Shown in pieces: positions 1-11,778 of a stretch of 64,000 nucleotides of DNA. This DNA comes from Lycorma delicatula (lineage: Eukaryota > Arthropoda > Insecta > Hemiptera > Fulgoridae), in the NCBI RefSeq assembly GCF_047948215.1, contig NC_134456.1, positions 196,676,034 to 196,740,033 on the forward strand, given 5' to 3'. Both the position numbers and the translations under genes were made by a program. The notes under the pieces are model-generated. The model was not told the origin of the DNA and did not search any database. It worked only from the letters and a program-made list of their open reading frames with translations. Position 1 is the stretch's first letter. Each line of letters opens with the position of its first letter.

Positions 1-827
1 GTGATAATAATAATTAAGTTCTACGATACTTAAGAAATGTGTACGCTTATTTCTGTTTTGAATACTACAATGATTAAAAAATAAATAAAAAATTATATCT
101 CATAGAATAAAATCTTAAATATAATTCTACGGTCAGAAAACTTATTGTTATACGAGAATAGAAACATTTCCCAGACATCAAAATTGATATTTCTCGTTTT
201 ATATTTAATATTCATAATAAAATAAGCAAACAAATAACCAAAAGAATCGGCAGTGGATAATTAATCATTCATAAAATATTGAAACCTCTTAGGGATTTTA
301 ATTTGAAAATTTCAAATGTAAAAATTTCCAAATTTACAGTACTCAACAAATAATTTTTTTAATTTAATTATAATTGATAACTTTGATAATTACAAATAAG
401 TTGGATTTATGATTGGTGATGTAACGCCGAAAATGAACTCCTTTCAAAAAATTAATCATCATTTCACTGCTAGAATTTGGCAAATTACAAGTATCATTTA
501 TATGGTAAAATTATTGATGTACTGAAGTTCGATAATAAAACAAATATTTCTTACAGAATTGTAGTATTTGTCGTGAATATGGAATATTATTCTCTTTCTC
601 GAAATAATGGCCTTATATTTGGAATGACACCATTCACACCTGCGCCACAACTTGTGTTGTCAATGATCTAGTGTCTTCATTAAAAATATTTTAAGGTAAT
701 CTGCCTAATTGCATTTAAATATTGAAATTTAAGTAAGTCAACCCGAGATCAGGACGATTACGTAATAATAATAATAATACATTAAAAAGTCGCCGTTTTG
801 GCTCTGAGAGTAATAAATTTGAAATAG
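1..827. other. AT-rich intergenic DNA, no gene seen
   Basis: No convincing coding sequence or RNA gene is visible. A short (TAA)n run lies at about 763-778. An open frame at 477-671 starts with TTG, and its translation shows no recognisable motif. Confidence 0.6.
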
Positions 828-1142
828 CTTATACAATATGTTATAAATATTGAAATAAATTTGAATACAAGTGATGCGTGTACCAACAGAAGGAGAAAAG
901 ATGGAAACGTAAGAGTAAGTAGAAGTAAAAAAATCAACAAAAATTTACCGGTTTTCTTCAAAAACATATTTGAAAAACGGGAGTGTAAGTTAGTTGTGTC
1001 CAGAAACAAAGAGCTAAAAACATCTTGCGAAGAGCCTTGTACTTTACAAAGTACAGTACTTCCACGAGCCGCGCAAGAAGTAATTCGACTGGAAGAATTT
1101 AAAAGGCAGCAGATGTTGCGAAATTATAACGGTAGAAGCTAA
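828..1142 (+). CDS. Possible 3' terminal coding exon, function unknown
   Basis: The frame is open from 828 to a TAA at 1140-1142. The only in-frame ATG lies close to the end, so this is not a complete ORF. It would make sense only as the last coding exon of a gene whose other exons were not found. The translation is more protein-like than its surroundings. It is rich in Lys, Arg and Glu and ends in a plausible amphipathic helix (AAQEVIRLEEFKRQQML). Base composition is less AT-rich than the flanks. An AATAAA lies about 60 nt after the stop, which fits a 3' end. Possible acceptor AGs near 871 and 886 lack a strong pyrimidine tract. No domain is recognised. It could also be a fragment of a mobile element or chance. 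Confidence 0.3.
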   Translation, partial: LIQYVINIEINLNTSDACTNRRRKDGNVRVSRSKKINKNLPVFFKNIFEKRECKLVVSRNKELKTSCEEPCTLQSTVLPRAAQEVIRLEEFKRQQMLRNYNGRS

Positions 1143-1202
1143 CGTGCTAATAGATAATGCAAAAAAATATTAGTAAAACTTAGGATAATGGAGTGTAGTT
1201 AT

Positions 1203-1208
1203 AATAAA
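1203..1208 (+). terminator. Candidate polyadenylation signal
   Basis: AATAAA lies 61 nt downstream of the stop of the possible exon at 828-1142. The hexamer is common by chance in DNA this AT-rich, so support is only positional. Confidence 0.25.
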
Positions 1209-1528
1209 TATACATACATATATATATTTTTTTTTTTTGCGGTAATTACAAATTATAAGAATTACTGACTGGCCAGTAGTTGTAGCGCAATCAAGAAACT
1301 GGTTTACTGTTTAACTGTTCCTGCATTAGATTCCAATCAAAAGACTTATATTTTCATTACTTCATTTCCGTCAACATAAAAAAAATTATCTATAAATTTA
1401 GTCGGATATCTTTAGAATGAACAAATGAATAAAAACATAATCCATAAATATTTTTCTTAAAAATGTAACTCATATAATAGTCTAATAATAATTCTACGTA
1501 ATAATTATGTAATAATTCTAATAATAAT

Positions 1529-1560
1529 AATAATGTCCTATGTAATATTAGGACATTATT
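1529..1560. repeat. Perfect 12-bp hairpin
   Basis: AATAATGTCCTA at 1529-1540 is the exact reverse complement of TAGGACATTATT at 1549-1560, with an 8-nt loop. No neighbouring gene gives it a role. Confidence 0.7.
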
Positions 1561-2847
1561 TTACGATGTTTTTTCTTTTCAGTTATCATTCACGTAACTA
1601 GTTTGATGCACTTACAACATTCATCTGTTCTATTTTTAATTCTAATTTCATATGTTTTTCACTCTAATTTTTATGTAATTATATTATTGTTTTTCTTCCC
1701 TCACAGTTTTGCTGTTACATTTCTTTCACATCAAACTGAGAGAATATAAATTTTATAGAATGTTAATGTCGGTGACTCCGAAGGATATACAGAATCTTTC
1801 CAAATTATTATTTGATTTAGACAAAAAAAAATCTACTTCATGTCTTAACAACTAAATTTCCTATCAGATACCTTCTCATTTGTCGAGGTCTTTTCCATTT
1901 CATTTACATTTTTTTCTGTTTAGGACGTAATTAAGAGGTGGGCATTGTTTCGCTTTTTAACCTATTTTAACTTATTTTGCTTATATGACACTAATAACAA
2001 TTAAATTAGGTAAAAAAAAACACACACAAATTCTTTGGCTACAAATAAATTACTCTTGTCCCTTCGATCTTTATTAAATTTTTGCCTTACCTATCAAAAT
2101 ATGAATAAATAATTTATTCTATGTCTTAATCATATGCACAATAGAAATGAAACAAGTTTCATTATCTTTTTTTATCTCACCAAATCATAATTTTTGAAGT
2201 GAAAGCGTCCATCATATACTATGTTTAGATTGTAAGAAATGCTATTCAATATCGAACTAACTTAATTCATTGAATCCATAATTAATTACTTAATTAATCA
2301 ATTAATCGATTAAATTCAAATTTTTCCAATAAAAAAGCGTGGTGTGATAATTTGTTTGCTGTATGTGCGCACATTTTTATTTTGATTGAAGCGCACGAAA
2401 GATTCATTCGTTCGAAAGATTTATTCCTGTGATAAAAAAGATATATCTAAAATTATATATGTGTTTTGGGGATAAAAAAGGAAAACATTGGGAGTTAGAG
2501 ATGTGTTAAAAAATCATATCTCAAGAAACAGCTAAAAATGTTCACGATTCGAAGCTTTTCGTTGTAAAGGTTTTTGTTGTTATTACTCTAAATTTATGAA
2601 AGTTATTTAGTTACGATTGGCAAACACATTTAACAAAGTCATGTGTAACGAAACATAAACCATGTAGAATTTTTGCGGCGGGCCGTAGACCCGGTTTTTT
2701 TCTAGTTACTGATATAATTCATAATGATATGAAGGGTTTTTGATGAAATCTCGCTGATCTTTCAAGGGTTGTTACTTTTTAACTTATGATATTTTTCCAT
2801 ATAAATATCTCTTGTTTTTGTGTAAATTTTTGTTACGAATACTTTTT
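1561..2847. other. AT-rich intergenic DNA, no gene seen
   Basis: No coding sequence is recognised. A stretch near 2277-2312 is a degenerate run of TTAAT/ATTAA motifs. A short GC-richer patch near 2675-2695 has no identifiable origin. Confidence 0.55.
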
Positions 2848-3010
2848 CCTGTTTATCCTCCGGGAATCACCGTCACCCACTCGTGAATCACTGTATTACT
2901 TCAGAGGATGATATGTATGAGTGTAACTGAAGTGTAGTCTTGTACAGTCTCAGGTCGACCATTTCTGTGATGTGTGGTTAATTGAAACCCAACCACCAGT
3001 AAGATAACTA
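2848..3010. repeat. SINE-type dispersed repeat fragment
   Basis: A GC-richer block that stands out from the flanks. It runs from a TCCTCCGGGAATCACC-like segment, through CTTCAGAGGATGA, to a stretch ending GAAACCCAACCACCAG. From memory, this combination resembles the body or tail of abundant tRNA-derived insect SINEs. No A or B box is present in this piece, so it would be a truncated copy. The class assignment is inference. Confidence 0.35.
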
Positions 3011-3116
3011 ACCTGAATCCGAACAATGCCTTCTCTATGAAAATCTTTATATATCAAAAGAGTAGTGTAATGGAATATGAAATTAATTATAAATGACAAT
3101 AAAATATACAATAATG

Positions 3117-3265
3117 TTATTTATTATCAAATGATACTTAAGAGCTAGAAATCTATGTCAAATAATAGGCGATATAATAAAGATGTATATTAATGATTGG
3201 TCATGGTTGTCCCAAAAAAGGAACTATACTTTTGTAAAACTTCGTTTTGTTGATCTTGAAAAGCG
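3117..3265. repeat. Unclassified interspersed repeat, unit 1
   Basis: This segment resembles 7805-7955. Both contain TATCAAATGATA, then an AGCTAGAA..CTATGT block, then ATATAATA, then TTTTGTAAAACTT followed by TTGTTGATC.TGAAAA. Identity is roughly 75-80 percent by eye, with small indels. The RTE insertion lies between the two units. The class is unknown. Confidence 0.55.
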
Positions 3266-4219
3266 TACTATTGATTATTTCGAATTTGATACATATATTC
3301 ATAAGTATGAAATATGTTTTAATACTAGAATTTATATTCTAATGAATATAATTTTACATTATTTCTGGATTTATTACAAGCAAAACATGCGAGCAACGCA
3401 CAAAAGTAGCTGGAATGTGTTATTAATTATGAAAATATCATATATAATAATTATTAAAAATAAATCTGAGGTAGATACTTAGTATTTGGTAACTGTTTAA
3501 TAAATCATTACTTTTCTTTTTCCAGAAGTAATTACAATGTTTAGTTTGTCAAACCAAATTTTTAATCCATTAGTAAAAATAAAACTACTGATAATTATTT
3601 TCCACATGAATAAAAAAAAATCGCCATATATCTAATGTAACCAAAAAGTATATGTGAGTAATAGTTTCCATTTCATGTTTTAAAAATATTTTTCTTCCAT
3701 TTTATTTCTTTATAATAGAAATTATTCTGTAGATATAACATATTGTATAACATAGAGTGAATGTAGTATCATATTTTTGCCATAAAAAGCTCTTGTTGAC
3801 AAGGCTACACACTTCTGTTTAAGTATCATAATATATTTTATTTCTCTTTCAAAAACAAACGACCCTTAAAAATTTCTGAAAGTTTATTTTAGCTAAACAG
3901 AAATTTGTAATGGATAGAAATAAAAAAAAAATTGAATACATAATTGCGAGATGTACACAATATATGTGAAAAAGACTTCTTTTCTAAGTAAATTAAACTT
4001 AATATTTTTTAAAAACATTCACTTACATTTAATAGCTTTATTTATTAATGTTTAACTAAAGAATAAAAGGTAAGATATATTAATCTATTATAATATAATT
4101 GATTTATATGTAATTGTAATTATATGAAATTAAAAGAAGACAAATAAAGAAAAAAAAGACAGACCTAATAAATCTTCATCTTAAAATAAGTCCAATCAGA
4201 GATATTTATATTATAACAT
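3266..4219. other. AT-rich intergenic DNA, no gene seen
   Basis: An open frame at 3183-3482 begins inside the repeat unit above and has no recognisable motif. The rest is A/T-rich with homopolymer runs. It contains the pre-insertion target of the RTE element at its right edge. Confidence 0.55.
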
Positions 4220-4230
4220 ATAAATATTAC
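4220..4230 (+). repeat. Target-site duplication of the RTE element, left copy
   Basis: ATAAATATTAC here is repeated exactly at 7489-7499, directly after the A-rich tail of the element. An 11-bp exact duplication marks the insertion boundaries. Confidence 0.85.
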
Positions 4231-7200
4231 CCTCCTCTATGAATCATGAGACCTTGCCGTTGGTGAGGGGGCTTGAGTGCTCAGGGATACAGAGTAGCTG
4301 AAACGAAGGTGCAACCATATCGGAGAGGTATCTGTTGAGAGCCAGACTAAGGAATGATTCCTGAAAGAGGGCAGCAGCTCTTTCAGTAGTTGTTAGGGGC
4401 GTGAGTCAGGACGACTTAAACGGCCGTATCAACATCACTCAGTCCTCTGAGTACTGCGCAGCTGAAAGCAATGGAAAACTACAGCTGCTTTTTTCCAAGA
4501 AAATGTGGCTCTCTGCATTTTCACATAGCAATAATGGAGGCGCCTTCCTTGGTAAAATATTCCGGAGGTAAAATAGTCCCCCGTTCGGATCTCCGGGTGG
4601 GGACTACTAAGGAAGGGGTCACCAGAAAATTAAAAAATAACATTCTACGAGTCGGAGCGTGGAATGTTAGAAGCTTGAAAAAGGTTGGTAGGCTAGAAAA
4701 TTTAAAAAGGGAAATGGGTAGGACAAATGTGGAAATAGTAGGAATTAGTGAGGTTCGGTGGGAAGAGGAAGGCGACTTTTGGTCAGGTGATTTTAGAGTA
4801 ATTAACTCAGCGTCAAATAATGGGCAGGCAGGAGTAGGTTTCGTGATGAACAAGAAGATAGGGAGGAGAGTGGAGTATTTCAAAACGCATAGCGATAGAA
4901 TCATTGTAATAAGGATAAAATCAAAACCTAAACCGACAACGATTGTTAACGTCTATATGCCTACAAGCGCCCATGATGATGATGAGGTAGAGTGTGTATA
5001 CGAAGAGATTGATGAAGCAATTAAACACGTAAAAGGAGATGAAAATTGAATAATAGTTGGAGATTGGAATGCAAGCATTGGAAAAGGCAAGGAAGGAAAT
5101 ATAGTGGGTGAATACGGGCTGAGCAAAAGGAATGAAAGAGGGGACCGACTTATAGAATTTTGCACGAAGTATAATTTAGTAATTGCCAACACCCAATTTA
5201 AAAATCATAATAGAAGAATATACACTTGGAAAAAGCCAGGTGATACTGCAAGGTATCAGATAGATTATATCATGGCTAAGCAAAGATTTAGAAATCAACT
5301 CGTTGACTGCAAAACTTACCCTGGAGCAGACATAGATAGCGACCATAATTTGGTGATAATGAAATGTAGATTGGGATTTAAAAACCTGAAGAAAAGGTGT
5401 CAGATGAATCGGTGGAATTTAGAGAAGCTTGAGAAAGAGGAGGTAAAGAAGATTTTTGAGGAGGACATCGCAAGAGGTCTGAGTAAAAAAGATAAGGTAG
5501 AAAATGTAGAAGAAGAATGGGAGAATGTTAAAAAGGAAATTATTAAATCAGCAGAAGCAAACTTAGGCGGAATAAAGAGAACCGGTAGAAAACCTTGGGT
5601 TTCAGACGATATATTGCAGCTGATGGATGAACGTAGAAAATATAAGAATGCTAGTGATGAAGAAAGTAAAAGGAACTATCGGAAATTAAGAAATGCTATA
5701 AACAGGAAGTGCAAACTGGTGAAAGAAGAGTGGATTAAAGAAAAGTGTTCAGAAGTGGAAAGAGAAATGAACATTGGTAAAATAGACGGAGCATACAGGA
5801 AAGTTAAGGAAAATTTTGGGGTACATAAATTAAAATCTAATAATGTGTTAAACAAAGATGGTACACCAATATATAATACGAAAGGTAAAGTCGATAGATG
5901 GGTGGAATATATTGAAGAGTTATACGGAGGAAATGAATTAGAAAATGGTGTTATAGAGGAAGAAGAGGAAGTTGAGGAGGATGAAATGGGAGAAACAATA
6001 CTGAGATCTGAATTTAAGAGAGCATTAAAAGATTTAAATGGCAGAAAGGCTCCTGGAATAGACGGAATACCTGTAGAATTACTGCGCAGTGCAGGTGAGG
6101 AAGCGATTGATAGATTATACAAACTGGTGTGTAATATTTATGAAAATGGGGAATTTCCATCAGACTTCAAAAAAAGTGTTATAGTTATGATACCAAAGAA
6201 AGCAGGGGCAGAAAAATGTGAAGAATACAGAACAATTAGTTTAACTAGTCATGCATCAAAAATCTTAACTAGAATTTTATACAGAAGAATTGAGAGGAGA
6301 GTGGAAGAAGTGTTAGGAGAAGACCAATTTGGTTTCAGGAAAAGTATAGGGACAAGGGAAGCAATTTTAGGCCTCAGATTAATAGTAGAAGGAAGATTAA
6401 AGAAAAACAAACCAACATACTTGGCGTTTATAGACCTAGAAAAGGCTTTCGATAACGTAGACTGGAATAAAATGTTCAGCATTTTAAAAAAATTAGGGTT
6501 CAAATACAGAGATAGAAGAAAAATTGCTAACATGTACAGGAACCAAACAGCAACAATAACAATTGAAGAACATAAGAAAGAAGCCCTAATAAGAAAGGGA
6601 GTCCGTCAAGGATGTTCCCTATCTCCGTTACTTTTTAATCTTTACATGGAACTAGCAGTTAATGATGTTAAAGAACAATTTAGATTCGGAGTAACAGTAC
6701 AAGGTGAAAAGATAAAGATGCTACGATTTGCTGATGATATAGTAATTCTAGCCGAGAGTAAAAAGGATTTAGAAGAAACAATGAACGGCATAGATGAAGT
6801 CCTACGCAAGAACAAAACAAAAGTAATGAAATGTAGTAGAAATAACAAAGATGGACCGCTGAATGTGAAAATAGGAGGAGAAAAGATTATGGAGGTAGAA
6901 GAATTTTGTTATTTTGGAAGTAAAATTACTAAAGATGGACGAAGCAGGAGCGATATAAAATGCCGAATAGCACAAGCTAAACGAGCCTTCAGTAAGAAAT
7001 ATAATTTGTATACTGCAAAAATTAATTTAAATGTTAGGAAAAGATTTTTGAAAGTGTATGTTTGGAGTGTCGCTTTGTATGGAAGTGAAACTTGGACAAT
7101 CGGAGTATCTGAGAAGAAAAGATTAGAAGCTTCTGAAATGTGGTGCTATAGGAGAATGTTAAAAATCAGATGGGTGGATAAAGTGACAAATGAAGAGGTA

Positions 7201-7488
7201 TTGCGGCAAATAGATGAAGAAAGAAGCATTTGGAAAAATATAGTTAAAAGAAGAGACAGACTTATAGGCCACATACTAAGGCATCCTGGAATAGTCGCTT
7301 TAATATTGGAAGGACAGGTAGAAGGGAAAAATTGTGTAGGCAGGCCACGTTTGGAGTATATAAAACAAATTGTTGGGGATGTAGGATGTAGAGGGTATAC
7401 TGAAATGAAACGACTAGCACTAGATAGGGAATCTTGGAGAGCTGCATCAAACCAGTCAAATGACTGAAGACAAAAAAAAAAATAATAA
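4231..7488 (+). mobile_element. Near full-length RTE-type LINE
   Basis: A non-LTR retrotransposon of about 3.26 kb lying between exact 11-bp TSDs. It has a GC-richer 5' leader (4231-4470) that begins CCTCCTCTATGAATCATGAG, a single long pol reading frame, and a very short 3' region. The frame ends 21 nt before the TSD in an A-rich tail (7472-7488). The compact one-ORF layout, the endonuclease followed by reverse transcriptase, and the minimal 3' UTR fit the RTE clade. The exact TSD and apparently complete leader suggest a fairly recent insertion that was not 5'-truncated. The present copy carries a stop codon in pol. Confidence 0.88.
4471..7467 (+). pseudogene. RTE LINE pol: AP endonuclease plus reverse transcriptase, one internal stop
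   Basis: This frame of about 998 codons would encode the protein that nicks target DNA and reverse-transcribes the element RNA at the nick. Endonuclease signatures: GAWNVRS near residue 65, SEVRW with the metal-binding Glu at residue 94, GDWN near residue 198, and SDHNL further on. Reverse-transcriptase signatures: KAPGIDGIP, FIDLEKAFDNVDW (motif A), RQGCSLSPLLFN (motif B) and FADDIVIL (motif C). A C-terminal region with GSETWT and GRPRLEYI follows. A single in-frame TGA at 5047-5049 splits the frame inside the endonuclease; the same frame continues without a shift. After motif C, the stretch DEVLRKNKTKVM looks several residues shorter than usual, which suggests a small in-frame deletion (inference). 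The start is assigned to the first in-frame ATG; a second ATG at 4534 is equally possible. Confidence 0.88.
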
Positions 7489-7499
7489 ATAAATATTAC
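7489..7499 (+). repeat. Target-site duplication of the RTE element, right copy
   Basis: ATAAATATTAC, identical to 4220-4230, immediately follows the A-rich tail. Confidence 0.85.
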
Positions 7500-7559
7500 T
7501 TTACTAAAAAAAAATAAAATAAATAAAATTAGACATATAATATACTTATTTATTATTTA

Positions 7560-7730
7560 TTTCTGATTATTTCTCTTTAGGAGAGGCGTAAACTTGAGCC
7601 AATCATGGCTTTACTTCCTTCTTCTCTTCCCAAAACCTCTTCATCCGTTCACTATGTTTCTTCTTCCTCTCCTTCGTCCATCTTCTTCCTAACGTTTCTG
7701 TTTTCTGTTCATGTTAAATTTTCTTATTTT
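7560..7730. other. Pyrimidine-rich island, origin unknown
   Basis: A C/T-rich block unlike its flanks, containing repeated CTTCTTC-type motifs. On the minus strand it reads as a basic peptide, KKHSERMKRFWEEKKEVKP, ending in a stop. It could be a scrap of coding sequence, a processed fragment or low-complexity DNA. Nothing nearby supports a gene. Confidence 0.3.
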
Positions 7731-7804
7731 TATAGTAAAATATAATTATATATAATAAAATATTTCTATAAGTAAGAACATTTTTAACTAATTAATACAT
7801 ATAT

Positions 7805-7955
7805 ATTTTTATTTATTTACTATCAAATGATATTTAGCAGCTAGAATTCTATGTGAAATAAATCGGCCATATAATACATATATATTGATGTTGCCAAAAT
7901 AAGAAGTACATTTTTGTAAAACTTTGTATTGTTGATCGTGAAAATAAATCTGAAT
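7805..7955. repeat. Unclassified interspersed repeat, unit 2
   Basis: Partner of 3117-3265 in the same orientation. Shared blocks include TATCAAATGATA, AGCTAGAA, ATATAATA and TTTTGTAAAACTT followed by TTGTTGATC. It lies a few hundred bases to the right of the RTE insertion. Confidence 0.55.
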
Positions 7956-8950
7956 TTAATTACTGTTATTTCACGCAGTAATTAATTTTGTGTACTAATA
8001 TTATAACATATACACATTTCCCTTGGGTATTTATTAATTCTGTGTTTAATGATACTGTTGTTATTATGGTTTTGTATTATTTTCCTTTCTCCCTCTGGGC
8101 ATAAGCTCTACATTCCTTTTTATTTACCAGTGGAGTAGCACATCAACTCATGCCTAGCATGATTATATATGTAATGTATAATTATAAGTTTTTGTACATG
8201 CAATTCACTGTATTAATAAAATAACTTAACAAATCGCTATGTTTTAATTTGAGTTATTAAATAATCTACGAGTAAATTAGGAATCTCCAAAAGGAATTAC
8301 AGGAATATAAGGTTAGGTTACCTATTACATTTATTCTAGTACACAGTTAAATATTCATCTAACTATGAATCTTTTAAGGTAACAATGTATTTATTAAATA
8401 TACACATACTCGTAAAAAAACAATTAATAATGTTCAACGGTCGGTTGCAAAATACTTATATATGTTACGTAAAAAAAAAAAATAAATAAAACCAATCTAA
8501 CTATCATTTATAAAAAAATGTAAATTTAAAAGATCGTTAATCTGTTCAGAAAGTAAAATTTATATACTTTTATAATGTATACTGTTTAGTAAACAATATT
8601 TTTCTTCTTTTAAACAAGATCAAACGTTTTACGATTAATAATAATTTTAAGATTTAGTTTTCTTCCAATAATAATTTTTTTTTACGATTTTAATTTCGCC
8701 AACTTAATATACAAAATATTAACTTATAATTAAGTTAATTAGGACTACACAAAAAGTAGTCTTGTAATTTGCAGTACTCTAAATAGTTTAACTCTGTATT
8801 ATTAAATTTAATTTATGTTTTTACCTGTTAAAACCTGCGAATAAAATAGTTTAAAAATTAATTAAATTAAATTAATGTAAATAGTTGTTAAATGAATTTT
8901 AATCCAGGGAAAAAATGCAAACCAAATTTTAAGAAACTCAAATTATTATA
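7956..8950. other. AT-rich intergenic DNA, no gene seen
   Basis: No coding sequence is recognised. Only A and T homopolymers and short AT-rich motifs are present. Confidence 0.55.
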
Positions 8951-9150
8951 AAATGGAAGTTAAAAGTAAATCCGAATAAGTCAAGTCATATTACGTTTGC
9001 AATGAGCAGGTAAGACTGTCCTGAAGTCCATATGGACGGGGTCGTCATTTCACACTCTGATCGCGTTCGGTATCTTGGGCTCCACCTTGATTTCGTTTAA
9101 CGTGAAAGTACCACGTGAAAGAGAAAAGGAATAAACTTAACACCAACTTT
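8951..9150 (+). pseudogene. Jockey-type LINE reverse transcriptase fragment
   Basis: Translation in one frame gives WKLKVNPNKSSHITFAMS, then after a stop VHMDGVVISHSD and RVRYLGLHLDF. This is the post-motif-C region of Jockey-clade reverse transcriptases, where a W.IKVN..KS.HITF motif is followed by the conserved YLGLHLD motif. In-frame stops occur at about 9011, 9098 and 9119. Only this ORF2 scrap remains, with no poly(A) tail in place, and a different retroelement remnant begins within about 60 bp. The same domain is seen in the longer Jockey copies near 26.2 and 48.0 kb. Confidence 0.7.
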
Positions 9151-9205
9151 AAGATACTTTATTTATTTTATAACACTGATTTAACAGATTTACAAAAAAC
9201 TACGT

Positions 9206-9600
9206 TATTTGCATGCTTCTTTAAAAGATGAAGCGTTAGCCATTATTAAAAATTTGTCAATAACGAATGAGAATTATGGAAATGCTTTAGATTTACTAAT
9301 GATTCGATTTAACAAATATTTAATTGCTTCTCATAATGCTGATTGCATCGTAAGGTTCTGACCTTACGATTCCATAAAAAGAGAATCTGTAGATAGATAC
9401 TTTGTCTAATTTTATTAACGAAATATCCTCACACCTAAACTCACTTGAAGCATATGAATTTATCGTAGTCCAATTTCTAACATCTAAGTTGGATTATAAC
9501 ACTTTAAGACTGTGGAATGATAAATTAAAAAATTAAAGGTTTCCCACCTTTAAAGACTATATAATTTCTCAACACGAGACGCAAACTTTTCGAAAACAAT
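9206..9600 (+). pseudogene. Bel/Pao LTR retrotransposon gag fragment
   Basis: Two successive frames read as one degraded gag-type domain. The first (9206-9358) contains YLHASLKDEALAI, then NYGNALDLLMIRF. The second (from 9396) contains NSLEAYEFIVVQF and FLTSKLDYNTLRLWN. These match the order of motifs in the gag-like region of Bel/Pao polyproteins (the DUF1759 type), in which a short helix-rich domain precedes the protease. At least one frameshift (between 9358 and 9396) and a stop near 9534 break it. No LTRs, protease, reverse transcriptase or integrase are visible nearby. Recognition is by eye and reasonably strong for the motif order. Confidence 0.65.
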
Positions 9601-11740
9601 AAATATTATTAAAACATCTTTTATTATTAAAATATATCAGCGAAAACAATGTTCACAACTATCGCACGTATATTTAATTAATGAACTAATAAGTTGCAAA
9701 TAAACCAATCGTATAGTCCGTCATTAATTTATAAATACTTTCACTGGAAAAATAATATGCACATTTACATTTTTAAACTCCTTGATATAATCATAAAATG
9801 GATACATATTAAAAAAATTATTCCTTTTATTTGAGTAGCATATAAAAATGTAAAACATTATCTCATGATAAAAAGAAAAACTAGAAACTTTTTAAAAATA
9901 AGCAGTTGAGCAATTTTCTTTAAAGGATTAAAAATTAAGTATTTAAATAACAATTTTTTAATAGTAACACTGCGATTCTGGACGTTACAAAAAATTTATC
10001 ACACCTTAATTTATTTTTTTTTTATCTATATATCAGTGTCCCATGTTTAACCATGTTAAAGTTTGGTCGAAATGCGTTTTTATTTAGAGTCCAGAAGTAA
10101 ACAGCATTAGGAATATAATAAAATTTAGGCACTAATAACTTAAACAAAATGAATTAACGTGTGGATGATTTTTTCTCTTTATAATTTATATGCAACGGAA
10201 GGGAAACTGTACGATTACATGCATTTACAAACAGGTAAGTTAAGATTTTTCCCATTTAATTTAATTTTTAATTATATAAAATGTTTCCCATTTAAATTCA
10301 TTAAAGTGAGTATCACAAGCTGTTGGGCTACTTTTGAGTTAGGTAACTGTTGACTGTTCGGGAGCCTGATAATTCAGTTGTATGTTTAATTAAAGTTAAT
10401 TCGTGAAGGTAATCTACAAGATTACGTAATTTTGCAAGTTACCATATCTTTTTCTATCAAAAGTGAAAGGCTAAAAACTACTCTGGAACCCAAGAACTTC
10501 AAAATATAAATTTATTGTAACTTAGAAATTTATATTTTTGGATTTCACGATTAGTTAATTTTTTACACTGATCACAAGGAGTTTAAATGTTACCCTTTAT
10601 GAATTATAAAAGTAGTTCATAGTTCTACAAAAGTACAAACGAATCCACCCAAAGGGTTGTTAAGTAACCGATTCGGTTCTCGGAATTCAATGTATGAAAA
10701 AACCAGTGATGCAGTTTTTAAAATGCTTATACTTAAAAAAAGACAAAAATATCTTCATGGTATTGTAAAGTTGCGGTCATAATAGTTACAAAGAAATTGT
10801 ATTCTGCTATCTGTATATAAAAAATAATTGTCAGAATGTATTTTAAATAGTTATTTAATTACTTTTTATTCACTTAGGACCCGTAGATGTACAATATCTA
10901 TTTTTTACAAATGACAGCGAAAATTCTTATTATAGATGGGCTCAGCAGAAGAATTCACAAGAACGGATGAAAAATTAAGTCAAAAACAATGTAAATTGGA
11001 ATTTTTAATTTCAAAATTACACTGCTTTGAAAATTTCCAAAAAATATTACTCTAAATGACGTTTCAAAATTAATAAATCCTTTACTTGTACTATCATAAG
11101 AGGAAATTCGTTTTTTATGTAAGAAAAAGTAATTGACTAACATTTACAAAGAAATAGTAAAAGATCTAATCAGAGAATAATAATATACACACATAAAAAA
11201 ACTTTAATTAATTTATTACACTGAAATATTGTTTGAGAACATATTTTCATGTTTGAATGCTTATTATATTTTAGATTATTTTTTTTTTAATAATAATAAA
11301 TACTCTCTATTGTTATATTATGAACACTTGTAAATTGTTATATGCTAGTGATGTGAATACTAATGAAATAAATAAATAAATTAATTAATGAGAAGAGGGA
11401 GCCGCAATATTAAATCTATGCATCTGTATTAAATAATACCCGAGGGACTTTCCATTTGATAACTACAATCAATTACTGATGTTCCGTAAATTACTACCTA
11501 GGGAATGTGTCAGTGAATCTGAAGAGTTAAATCCCTCTGTATAATACAATAATTGTAATAATCATAATGAATTGTTTGTTTAAAACATACATTTTGTGGT
11601 CAATAAATATGTTATTAAAAAGAATTATAATATAGATGTATGAATAAATATTGAACTTTCTATAACAATTATATATTTAATGTCAATAGGAGTATTGATA
11701 TTTTTTCGTGACCTCGCATTTATTAACGTATTTTATGTAT

Positions 11741-11778
<38 letters not shown>

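Noticed and set aside
5676..6122. Minus-strand open frames opposite the RTE pol (also at 4521-4904 and 6249-6533)
   Set aside because: They are shadows of the purine-rich plus-strand coding sequence.
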